Positions 1 to 7,601 of a DNA stretch of 14,998 bases are shown in pieces. The stretch covers positions 1 to 14,998 of the forward strand of contig CANRGU010000024.1 in NCBI GenBank assembly GCA_947630255.1, in the 5' to 3' direction. The DNA is from an uncultured Clostridia bacterium (lineage in GTDB: Bacteria > Bacillota > Clostridia > TANB77 > CAG-508). Below the pieces are notes generated by a model. The model made no database searches, was not told where the DNA came from, and saw only the letters and a program-made list of their open reading frames with translations. The position numbers were made by a program, and so were the translations under genes. Each line of letters begins with the position of its first letter. Positions within the stretch are counted from its first letter, which is position 1.

Positions 1-1209
1 ACTACTGTTACTGATAATGCTAAAGTAGAAATATTAGAAGAAAGCGAAGAATGGTATAAAGTAAAATATAATAATAACGAAGGATATTTGTTTGCTAAAT
101 ATGTAGAGGTAGAAGAAGAGGAAGAAAAACCAGAGGAAAAACAAGAAGATTCTAAACAAGAACAGCCTAGGCAAGAAGAACCAGCAACAGAAAATGAAAA
201 AGAGCCAGAAGCAGGTCCAGAAGACAATGCAAACAATAAACAAAAACAAAAAGTAAAATCTGAGTTAAAAATATATACAATTCCATCTGTTACAGCAAAT
301 ACAATTGCAACTGTAAAAAAAGACCAAGAAGTGACTATCAATTATGAATTGAACAATTGGGTAAATATAACCTATGGAAAAAACACAGGTTGGGCAAGAA
401 AATATTTTATATATACCGAGAATAAAACAGTTGAACAAGAAAATGAAGAACCAGAAGAAGATGAAACAAACGAAACTAATAAAACAGACGAACCAGAGGT
501 TAAATTTGAAAGCAGAAAGGCATATATAAATGTAAGCACTTCTGCAAACATAAGAAAAGAAGCAAACACTTCTTCAGAAGTAATTGATACACTTCTTAAG
601 AACGCAGAAGTAACAATTATTGGAGAAGAAGGAGATTTTTATAAAATAGAATATCAAGATATAACAGGATATATATCTAAATCCTTAGTGTCAGATAAAC
701 CAGTAGCAGAAGTTACAAGCAGAAGCTCTAATGCAGAAAGAAAAACAGCTGTGCAAGAAGATAATAGTGAACAAACTGCAGAAGCTGAAACTACACAAAC
801 TACAGAAGATAATTCTACAACTTCAAGTTCTTCAGAAGGAAGTGACATAGCTGCATTTGCAAAAAAATATATAGGATATAATTATGTATATGGAGGATCA
901 AGTCCAAGTACAGGATTTGACTGCTCAGGATTTGCAAATTATGTATATAATTCATTTGGATACTCAATTGGTAGAACTTGCAAAGATCAATCAACAAAAG
1001 GAACAGCAGTTTCAAAAGATAATTTGATGCCTGGAGATTTAGTGTTTTTCAATAATGGTTCTGGTGGAAGCATAGGACATGTTGGAATCTATATTGGTGG
1101 AGGACAAATTGTACACTCTGCAAATAGCAGAACAGGCGTTAAAACAGATACTATAAACAGTGGATATTATTATAAATATTATTATTCAGCAAGAAGAATA
1201 GTAAAATAG
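1..1209 (+). CDS. SH3-domain / NlpC-P60 cell-wall hydrolase (5' end missing)
   Basis: The frame is open from base 1, so the start and any signal peptide lie upstream; 402 residues are visible. The first ~35 residues are the end of a bacterial SH3 repeat, followed by a Glu/Lys-rich linker, a second SH3-like repeat (about 87-137), another acidic linker, a third SH3 repeat (about 173-233), a Ser/Thr-rich linker and a C-terminal NlpC/P60 domain (about 281-402). The catalytic cysteine is Cys308 in a DCSGF motif; His360 (GHVGIY) and His372 (IVHSAN) complete the usual triad. Such enzymes cleave peptide stems of peptidoglycan outside the cell, the SH3 repeats binding the wall. The low-complexity linkers suit an exported wall protein. 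It is followed 31 bases later by comEC on the same strand with no terminator seen. The domain call is firm; the physiological role (cell separation, turnover) is inferred. Confidence 0.9.
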   Translation, partial: TTVTDNAKVEILEESEEWYKVKYNNNEGYLFAKYVEVEEEEEKPEEKQEDSKQEQPRQEEPATENEKEPEAGPEDNANNKQKQKVKSELKIYTIPSVTANTIATVKKDQEVTINYELNNWVNITYGKNTGWARKYFIYTENKTVEQENEEPEEDETNETNKTDEPEVKFESRKAYINVSTSANIRKEANTSSEVIDTLLKNAEVTIIGEEGDFYKIEYQDITGYISKSLVSDKPVAEVTSRSSNAERKTAVQEDNSEQTAEAETTQTTEDNSTTSSSSEGSDIAAFAKKYIGYNYVYGGSSPSTGFDCSGFANYVYNSFGYSIGRTCKDQSTKGTAVSKDNLMPGDLVFFNNGSGGSIGHVGIYIGGGQIVHSANSRTGVKTDTINSGYYYKYYYSARRIVK

Positions 1210-1240
1210 GGGGAACTTATAAATATTGGAGTGATAAAAT

Positions 1241-3618
1241 ATTAAAAGACCGGTTTTAATATGTACAATTCGGATATTTAATAGGTATTATATATGGGCT
1301 ATACTTAAAACAAAGTATAGTCTTTATTTTACCTGTGATATTCTTAATCTATATAATATATAAATTAAATTTAGATAAATACAATTTTAGAAGATACATT
1401 AACGTGTTTTTTAAAACTAACGTAATTTTACTTCTTATAATATCTGCATTGATTTCAAATACATATCTACTATATTTAAATTCAAAATATGATACTTTCT
1501 ATAAAAACATTCCAAATAATATAAATGCAAAAGCTGTAGTAATACGGTGACGCAGTGGAAAAAGAATACAACTATACATATACAATTAAAATTAAGGAAG
1601 GAAAATATAAAGGCAAAAAATTTTATTTGTTTGCAGATAAAAAAGAAAATGAAAAGTTACAATATGGAGATTTAATAGAATTTGGTGGCGAATATATAAA
1701 GCCAAGTGTAGCCAGAAATTATAAAGGATTCGATTATAGAGAATATTTAAAAACAAAAAAGATATATGGAAGTATAAAAACAGATAATATAAAAATTATT
1801 CAAAAAAACAAATTAAATATTTTTCTTATGCTATCTAATAGAATAAGAAACTACATAATAAATACAGCAGATAATCTATTACCACAGGAAACAAGCAAAT
1901 TGCTAACTGGAATATTAATAGGAGATAAGTCCCAAATATCAGAAGATATAATACAAAATTTTAAAATTAGTAATCTATCACATATGCTTTCAGTATCAGG
2001 AGCACACACTTCATATATAATACTTGGTATAACATATATTTTAAGCAAGAGTAAAGCGCCGAAAAGATGGACATACATAATTACGATTATAGTATTAATT
2101 TTATTCATGGTTATAACAAATTTTACTGCATCTGTAACAAGAGCATGCTTTATGAGTATAATAGTTTTGGGAGCAAATCTGGTATATCGTAAGCAAGATT
2201 TTTATACGAGCATATCAATTTCACTGTTAGTTATCTTAATAGTAAATCCATTTTCTATAAATGAAATAGGTTTAGAGCTTTCATATTTAGGTACAATTGG
2301 AATCATACTATTTAATAAAAATGTAGAAAAAGGTTTAAACAAAATAAAAATAAAAGGCAAAATAGCAAAATTGTTATCTGTTACAATATCAGCACAAATA
2401 ATGATAATGCCAATAATGGCACTTAAGTTTAATACCATATCATTAACATTTTTTATTTCCAACATTTTGGCAAGTCCGTTTTTAGGAATAAATATAATAT
2501 TAGGATTTATAACAATTTTTGCATCATTAATTTCTTTCACATTAGCAAAGATGTTTGCGATGCCGCTAAATTTAAGCCTGAAAGCTCTAATCTTTATTTC
2601 TGGCTTTACTGCAAAACTTCCATTAAGTAGTATTTTAATAAAAACACCATATGTAATTTCAATAATATTTATTTATTGTATAGCATTTATATTAAACTAT
2701 ATTTTAACTCTATATAATTCAAAAACAAACTTAAGATTATTTCAAAAAAAGCTATTAAAAAGAAAAACCATAAAAACGCTTGTAATAGGCATTTTAACCA
2801 TAATAATTTTATTCAATGCGTTTTCATGTTTTTATCAGATAATTCCCAAAGATTTAAGAATATATTTTATTGATGTAGGACAAGGAGATTCATGCTTAAT
2901 AATTACACCAAATAATAAAAAAATATTAGTAGATGGAGGAGAAGGAAAAACAGATGTAGTGATTTCGTATCTGCTAGACAGAAGAATAAATAAATTAGAC
3001 TATGTGATGATTTCGCACTTTGATAGTGACCATTGTAATGGCTTAATAGACGTAATTCAAAAATTAGAAGTAAAAAATATTTTAATATCCAAACAAAGCT
3101 ATTTTTGTGATGAATATAAAAACATTGCAAATATCATAAATTCAAAAAGAATAAAAGTAACCTTTGTAAAACAGGGAGATAAATTAAATATTGATAAAAA
3201 TGTAAATTTAAATATATTTTATCCGCCACAAAATCAAGAATACGATGATTTAAATAATAATTCAATAGTTGCAAAACTTACATATAAGCAATTTTCAATA
3301 CTATTTTCTGGAGATATAGAAAAGTCAGAAGAAAATATTGTAGACAAATTTACTGCAAATGAATTAAAAAGCACAATCATAAAAGTACCACATCATGGAT
3401 CGAAAACTTCGTCAAGTGAAGAATTTATTAAAGCAGTAAATCCAAGCATTGCATTAATAGGAGTAGGAGAAAATAACAAGTTTGGACATCCAAACGAAGA
3501 AGTGTTGCAAAGATTAGAGAATATAAATTGCAAAATATGCAGAACAGACGAAATGGGTGAAATAGAGATTAGAGTAAACAAAAAAGGAAAATTAAAGCTA
3601 AAAAAATTATTAAATTAA
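1241..3618 (+). CDS. comEC: ComEC/Rec2-family DNA uptake channel, interrupted by two +1 shifts at CGG
   Basis: ComEC forms the membrane channel that brings single-stranded DNA into competent cells. The reading is pieced together from three frames: bases 1241-1270, then 1272-1544, then 1546-3618, giving about 791 residues, a normal length for the family. The N-terminus reads MKRPVLICTI then GYLIGIIYGLY, a typical ComEC opening; a DUF4131-like stretch follows, then a polytopic competence domain with a GAHTSY motif, then a metallo-beta-lactamase-like domain from about residue 538 (IDVGQGDS; HFDSDH with the first His near 592; late HHGS). Each join skips the C of an in-frame CGG. No ATG, GTG or TTG exists in the first frame between its stop at 1235 and the first CGG; ATT at 1241 lies 9 bases after GGAG (1228-1231) and is the best start. 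Without shifting, a gene finder would see only 1335-1550 and 1555-3618. Decay to a pseudogene is the main alternative, but the long 3' part is intact. Confidence 0.82.
1271..1274 (+). other. CGGA +1 frameshift site 1 (comEC codon 11)
   Basis: The upstream frame reads ACA-ATT-CGG, and continuing in it reaches a stop at 1361. Skipping the C at 1271 gives ACA-ATT-GGA-TAT, so the peptide runs ICTI-G-YLIGIIYG, matching the usual ComEC N-terminus. The glycine identity is inferred from the GGA codon. Confidence 0.75.
1299..1320 (+). repeat. small hairpin inside comEC, downstream of shift site 1
   Basis: An 8-base inverted repeat, CTATACTT (1299-1306) and AAGTATAG (1313-1320), encloses a 6-base AT-rich loop. 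It begins 25 bases after CGGA site 1. It may be chance in AT-rich coding sequence; a role as a ribosome-pausing element is only speculation. Confidence 0.3.
1545..1548 (+). other. CGGT +1 frameshift site 2 (comEC codon 102)
   Basis: The upstream frame reads GTA-ATA-CGG-TGA, so the next codon is a stop. Skipping the C at 1545 gives GTA-ATA-GGT-GAC-GCA-GTG-GAA, that is VVI-G-DAVEKEYNY, which flows directly into the long downstream ComEC frame. This is the one site of the four where the fourth base is T. Confidence 0.75.
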
Positions 3619-3619
3619 A

Positions 3620-3639
3620 TGCAACTAAATTTAGTTGCA
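3620..3639. promoter_or_regulatory. 20-bp perfect palindrome before hicA
   Basis: TGCAACTAAA followed immediately by its reverse complement TTTAGTTGCA, between the comEC stop and the hicA start. Type II antitoxins such as HicB, with a ribbon-helix-helix domain, commonly bind palindromes at their own promoters, so an operator for hicAB autorepression is the likely role. A hairpin terminator for comEC is less likely because there is no loop and no T-tract. Confidence 0.5.
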
Positions 3640-3665
3640 AAATTAAAAACAAAGGAGTATAATAT

Positions 3666-3920
3666 ATGAGTAAGAAAGAAAAACTATTAGAAAAATTAAA
3701 ATCTAAACCAAAAGATTTTACATATGATGAATTAAAAACATTATTAAATTATTTAGGATTTTATGAAAATGATAAAGGAAAAACATCTGGGTCGAGAGTC
3801 GCTTTTGTTAATGAAAATAAAGAGAAAATTGAAATACATAAACCTCATCCAGGGAATATATTAAAGTTATATCAGATAAAAAAATTATTAAATAAACTGA
3901 AAGAAATGGAGGTAATTTAA
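3666..3920 (+). CDS. hicA: HicA-family toxin (mRNA interferase)
   Basis: An 84-residue basic protein with the HicA double-stranded-RNA-binding-like pattern: an N-terminal helix pair (FTYDELKTLLNYLGF), then GKTSGSRVAF, a beta strand, and IHKPHPGN followed by LKLYQIKKLLNKL. HicA toxins cleave mRNA in the cytoplasm and are neutralised by HicB. The usual GSH active-site histidine is arginine here (GSR); His residues remain in the HKPHP motif, a pattern I recall from one HicA subfamily. AAAGGAG at 3650-3656 lies 9 bases before the ATG. The stop codon is directly followed by the hicB start, the normal toxin-first order, so the pair should be co-translated. Confidence 0.85.
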   Translation: MSKKEKLLEKLKSKPKDFTYDELKTLLNYLGFYENDKGKTSGSRVAFVNENKEKIEIHKPHPGNILKLYQIKKLLNKLKEMEVI

Positions 3921-4262
3921 GTGAGTAATATAATGAAATATAAAGGATATTGGGCAGAAATAAAATATAGTGATGAAGATGAGTGCTTCTGGGGGGAAAT
4001 AGAGGGACTAAAAAAAGACTTAATTATTTTTGAGGGAAATAGTGTAAAAGAATTAAAAAAAGATTTTAAAGATGCTATTAATCATTATTTACAAGTTTGC
4101 AGGGAAACTAATACAGAACCAGAAAAACAATGCAAAGGTTCATTAAATGTTAGACTAGGAGTAGAACTTCATAATAGAGCAAAGATGAAATCAATTGAAA
4201 AAAAGATTAGCATAAATGAATTAATAAAAGAAGCGGTTCAATTATATTTAAAAACAAATTAA
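3921..4262 (+). CDS. hicB: HicB-family antitoxin
   Basis: A 113-residue protein that starts at GTG immediately after the hicA stop; GGAGG at 3908-3912 inside the end of hicA gives the ribosome site. Residues 1-60 match the degenerate RNase H-like HicB fold (GYWAEIKYSDEDECFWGEIEG), which binds the toxin. Residues about 75-113 (GSLNVRLGVELHNRAK then SINELIKEAVQLYL) form a ribbon-helix-helix DNA-binding domain. It should block HicA and repress the operon, probably through the palindrome at 3620-3639. An in-frame ATG lies at codon 5 (3933) and is an alternative start. Confidence 0.88.
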   Translation: MSNIMKYKGYWAEIKYSDEDECFWGEIEGLKKDLIIFEGNSVKELKKDFKDAINHYLQVCRETNTEPEKQCKGSLNVRLGVELHNRAKMKSIEKKISINELIKEAVQLYLKTN

Positions 4263-4297
4263 TGAGATATGAATATATAATTAATACATTTATTTAA

Positions 4298-4325
4298 TTG
4301 AAAAATATATTTGGTATGATATAAT
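4298..4325 (+). promoter_or_regulatory. sigma-A-type promoter of the 647-residue gene
   Basis: TTGAAA (4298-4303), 16-base spacer, TATAAT (4320-4325), placed 25 bases before the ATG at 4351. It separates the following gene from hicAB transcriptionally. Confidence 0.6.
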
Positions 4326-4350
4326 TATAAAAAATAAATGGAGAAAACAA

Positions 4351-6294
4351 ATGAACAAATCTATGAATTTTAATTATGAACAATGGATAGAAAAAATAAG
4401 TAAAGATTTGCCAGAAGATTACCAAATAGGACTTCATCAAGTAGGAGTTTTTGGTACAGAAGAAAGTAAAAAGGCTGTGAGAAGAAATAATCCAATAACA
4501 TATTTAAGAAAAATAAAACCTAAAGATTATTGTGAGAGCATAATGAAAACTGGGTTAAAAAACAGATGGAATAATATTTTATATACATTAGCAGCTTTTG
4601 GGTCAGTTGATAAAATAAGAAATAATATAATTAGACAACAAGAATTTTTAAATTATCAATATGATGCAGAAAATTTAGATGAAAACAAAAATCTTGAATT
4701 ATATGATGTAATCGTTGCTACACCACGACAAATTTCAATAGGTAGAAATACTTATTTATTAGGGAATTTATCTCATCCAGGAGATATGGAAGATTCAAGG
4801 AATTCCGTAGGAGAAAGAATTTTTAAAAATTCTGATATTCCATCAGAATTTATATATGGTTATATTTGTAAACAGAATGAACGAGTAGAATTTACACCAA
4901 ATCAACAACACATAAGTTTAAAAAGTGAATTAGAGCAAGAAATGTATTTTAGCAAATTAATTAGAGAAAAAGGAATATCTCCAATTGAGCTAGAAGATAA
5001 AGAGATTGACAATGAAAAAAATGGCACAAGAGGGCCTATTGATGCACTAAAAGATATGCAGACAGCAGAACAAAAAGAGATACTTTCTTTATTACAAGAA
5101 AAAGAAGATTTAACGGCAAAAGGTATGATTCCATATAGAAAATTCAATTTTCTTGAAAGACATTTGACAAAAAGAAAACAATATAAAGAATATATAACAG
5201 ATAGAGAAAGTGCACTAAATGCAAATAAAGAAAATCAAAAAAGAGTGCAAGAAATAAATAAGTTACTATTAGCGAAAGGAAATCCTAGCATTACTAATAT
5301 CAAACAAAGAATAGATGATATTAGTAAAGCAAAAACATTTGAAGAATTGGGCATAAAGGATTCTAATGAAGCAATAGAAATACTAATAACTAAAGGGATA
5401 AAATTTAAATTTGAATCATATCAACAGGCATTTGAATTAGCTCCTGAATTTTTTGGAAGAAATCCAGAATTTATGAAAAAAGCAATAAGAGAAGATATAA
5501 AATTTATAGGATATGATAAAACTGATGATGAAGAATTATATAGAGAAGTTATAAATTTAAGAATTAAGGAATTAGAAGTAAAAAAGGAAAAAGGAGATTT
5601 CTCAGAACCTTTTGAAGATATAAGTGTTCCTAAAGAATTAAAAGAATTATATTATTTAAAACAAGAAATAGAAAATCCTAAACAAGTAGAAAAAGGAAAG
5701 TATAAAATTCCACATAAGTTTATGTTTGAGGAGTTAAGAAACAATATATCTCGTAATGAATTAAAATATTGGTATAGCCAAGTAGATGGTGTATATGATA
5801 AAGAATTTGGAGAAGAATTACAAGCATTATATGAAAATCCAGATATTATAGTTGGGGTACATGGATTAGACGAAAATGAATATATAGAAAACAAGATTTT
5901 TACTCAAGGATTAAAAAATTCTATGCAAAACGCAGATGTAACTCTTGATCGAACAGTTGCATTTGGAAAAGATTTGGCATTTACAAGTTTATTAAATTAT
6001 AGAATACCATATAATTCAAATGAAACGGAATCTGCGATAATTTTGACATTACCAAAAAAAGCATTAGATAAGGAAAATCCAGTTCCAATATGGGGAAGTC
6101 ATAATCCACAAGGAAGTGATAATTATGTATTACCTCAATGTGTATATGGTTTATATCATGCAAAAAGTGATGGAAATAATAGAAAAGTTATAAAAAATCC
6201 ACATGTAAAACAAGAAGAATATGAATATTTAAGATATGATAAAAAATCATCAAAACATGGCACAATACAAATAAAAGAAGAACAACAGAAATAA
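4351..6294 (+). CDS. uncharacterised 647-residue protein with two similar terminal domains
   Basis: I do not recognise a named family. It starts at ATG with GGAG (4340-4343) 7 bases upstream. There is no signal peptide or membrane segment, so it should be cytoplasmic. The N-terminal region (about 24-200) and C-terminal region (about 500-640) appear to be diverged copies of one fold: IGLHQVG / VGVHGLD, then IMKTGLKNR / IFTQGLKNS, then AAFGS / VAFGK, then DVIVATPRQ / AIILTLPKK, then a SHP/SHNP segment, then IPSEFIYGY / LPQCVYGLY. Between them is a charged helical region with coiled-coil character (about 200-480). The order of an HG strand, I-x-x-x-GLK and a later YVLPQ strand is faintly reminiscent of ADP-ribosyltransferase-like folds, but I cannot assign catalytic residues. 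It follows a toxin-antitoxin pair, so a role in defence or host interaction is possible but unproven. Confidence 0.6.
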   Translation: MNKSMNFNYEQWIEKISKDLPEDYQIGLHQVGVFGTEESKKAVRRNNPITYLRKIKPKDYCESIMKTGLKNRWNNILYTLAAFGSVDKIRNNIIRQQEFLNYQYDAENLDENKNLELYDVIVATPRQISIGRNTYLLGNLSHPGDMEDSRNSVGERIFKNSDIPSEFIYGYICKQNERVEFTPNQQHISLKSELEQEMYFSKLIREKGISPIELEDKEIDNEKNGTRGPIDALKDMQTAEQKEILSLLQEKEDLTAKGMIPYRKFNFLERHLTKRKQYKEYITDRESALNANKENQKRVQEINKLLLAKGNPSITNIKQRIDDISKAKTFEELGIKDSNEAIEILITKGIKFKFESYQQAFELAPEFFGRNPEFMKKAIREDIKFIGYDKTDDEELYREVINLRIKELEVKKEKGDFSEPFEDISVPKELKELYYLKQEIENPKQVEKGKYKIPHKFMFEELRNNISRNELKYWYSQVDGVYDKEFGEELQALYENPDIIVGVHGLDENEYIENKIFTQGLKNSMQNADVTLDRTVAFGKDLAFTSLLNYRIPYNSNETESAIILTLPKKALDKENPVPIWGSHNPQGSDNYVLPQCVYGLYHAKSDGNNRKVIKNPHVKQEEYEYLRYDKKSSKHGTIQIKEEQQK

Positions 6295-6342
6295 TTGTAT
6301 ATTTTGACTAAATGTTGGAAAAGATAAAAATGGTGATGATAG

Positions 6343-6942
6343 ATGAAAAAATATACAATTATAGCTATAATAACCATTGGAATTATTTTAGGCTTTCTAA
6401 CTGGAATATATGTATATAGAATAAATAAAATAAGCAATGAACAAAAAATGTATACAGCAGAAAAAGTAGAAGATGAATGTACTGCCTTAAGCGGATTAGA
6501 ATATGAAGAAATAGCAAGTTTAGTTACAACAAATAGTGATGAAGAAAAAACATCTCCAAATTGCACAATAATTTTAAAAGTATATCATGAAGCTTGCAAG
6601 CATTTAATTGAAACTAGGCAAAGCATAGAAGAAGCGGATGTTAATATGACAGAAGAAGAATTAAAACAAAGATTTAGCAACTGGGAAGTACAAAGATTTA
6701 CACCTACAGAAATAGTTTTATATAAAGAAGTAGATGAATTTTGCGATGAACACTACCTCTTAAAAGAAGAAGATGGGTATATTACAATATATAAGCTAGA
6801 TGAAAATGAAAATCCCACATTTTTTAACACAACAGAAATATCTACAGAATATCTCGCAGAAGAAGATTTAGAGCAAATAAGAAATGGAATTAAAGTTTAT
6901 ACAGATAAGGAATTAAATAAGACACTTGAAGACTTCGAATAA
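6343..6942 (+). CDS. BofC C-terminal-domain-like membrane-anchored protein
   Basis: A 199-residue protein with a short basic start (MKKYT), one membrane helix at about 4-24 and an acidic outside domain. The last ~60 residues (EHYLLKEEDGYITIYKLDEN, then STEYLAEEDLEQIRNGI, then YTDKELNKTLEDFE) closely follow the BofC C-terminal domain pattern. In Bacillus BofC acts between the spore membranes in sigma-K checkpoint control; many Clostridia carry several BofC-like proteins of unknown role. Three cysteines (about 46, 77 and 87) lie in the outer domain and could form a disulfide. The start is preceded only by a weak GGTGATG signal. It ends at the bidirectional terminator shared with pgsA. The family call rests on pattern memory. 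Confidence 0.6.
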   Translation: MKKYTIIAIITIGIILGFLTGIYVYRINKISNEQKMYTAEKVEDECTALSGLEYEEIASLVTTNSDEEKTSPNCTIILKVYHEACKHLIETRQSIEEADVNMTEEELKQRFSNWEVQRFTPTEIVLYKEVDEFCDEHYLLKEEDGYITIYKLDENENPTFFNTTEISTEYLAEEDLEQIRNGIKVYTDKELNKTLEDFE

Positions 6943-6943
6943 T

Positions 6944-6981
6944 AAAAAATGAAGGTTTATATTTTAAAACCTTCATTTTTT
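6944..6981. terminator. bidirectional terminator between the BofC-like gene and pgsA
   Basis: Arms AAAAAATGAAGGTTT (6944-6958) and AAACCTTCATTTTTT (6967-6981) form a 15-bp perfect stem with an 8-base loop. A on one side and T on the other make it work as an intrinsic terminator in both directions. It serves two converging transcripts. Confidence 0.85.
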
Positions 6982-6993
6982 AATTTATTATTA

Positions 6994-7587
6994 TTATTTG
7001 TCTTTGCCTTGTTTTAGTGCCTTTTTTAAATATCCTTGTAAATAAAATGCCTTAACATACATTACAAGAGAAAATATTGTTGCAAGTATAGCTAAATAGT
7101 ATATATATTGGTGAAATTCTGGAAGTTGTGGCAGACTATATTCTATATGATCAGTCAATGGTCCATTCCAATATTCAGTAAATAATGAACATACTATTGC
7201 TACATAAAATAACACTGTTGCAAGTTTTCCATACCATTTACTAGATACTACAAGCTCTTTACCATAAAGGAAAGAAGCTCCAGAAATCATTAAGAATTCT
7301 TTTATAATAACTATTACTATAATCCACATTGGAATAATCTTTTGCAAAGCTAAAGTTCCGAGCAAAGCAACTTGAGTTGCCTTATCTGCCAAAGGATCCA
7401 TGAGTTTTCCAAAGTCGGTTATAAAATTAAACTTTCTTGCAATAAATCCATCTAATATATCAGTTATTCCAGAAATAGTAAGAACTATTATTGCTGCGAT
7501 ATATTCATGAGCAATTGCGAAGCCTATAATAATTGGAATAAGTAAAAATCGTATAATTGTTAGAATATTTGGTACATGTTTAAACAT
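6994..7587 (-). CDS. pgsA: CDP-diacylglycerol--glycerol-3-phosphate 3-phosphatidyltransferase
   Basis: A 197-residue integral membrane protein that transfers a phosphatidyl group from CDP-diacylglycerol to glycerol-3-phosphate, the first step to phosphatidylglycerol. The CDP-alcohol phosphotransferase motif is complete: Asp43, Asp46-Gly47, Ala50-Arg51, Gly60, Asp64, Asp68 (TDILDGFIARKF then GKLMDPLADK). About six hydrophobic segments are visible, and the length is typical. It starts 14 bases after the clpE stop with an AGGAGG site in that gap, so it is the second gene of a clpE-pgsA transcript ended by the terminator at 6944-6981. Confidence 0.93.
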   Translation of the reverse strand: MFKHVPNILTIIRFLLIPIIIGFAIAHEYIAAIIVLTISGITDILDGFIARKFNFITDFGKLMDPLADKATQVALLGTLALQKIIPMWIIVIVIIKEFLMISGASFLYGKELVVSSKWYGKLATVLFYVAIVCSLFTEYWNGPLTDHIEYSLPQLPEFHQYIYYLAILATIFSLVMYVKAFYLQGYLKKALKQGKDK

Positions 7588-7601
7588 ATTTCCTCCATAA
7601 A

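Noticed and set aside
88..1015. Long minus-strand open frames opposite the NlpC/P60 gene
   Set aside because: They are compositional shadows of Glu/Lys-rich codons, with no ribosome sites and low-complexity Phe/Leu or Ser/Val translations.
1231..1246. GTG at 1231 as comEC start with a +1 shift at the TAA at 1243
   Set aside because: GTG overlaps the GGAG itself, leaving no spacing, and it would need a further shift of a different type; ATT at 1241 is simpler.
1251..1253. An additional CGG in comEC near its start
   Set aside because: It is out of frame (CCG-GTT, Pro-Val) in the reading that gives the ComEC N-terminus, so it is not a recoding site.
5114..5116. Other CGG trinucleotides inside genes (for example 4214, 5114, 6005, 6492, 13206, 13329, 14375, and CCG in minus-strand genes)
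   Set aside because: All span two codons (such as ACG-GCA, GCG-GTT, AGC-GGA, CAC-GGA) and are not read as CGG.
6304..6330. Promoter before the BofC-like gene (TTGACT at 6304)
   Set aside because: No acceptable -10 box at 16-18 bases; GATAAA lies too close.
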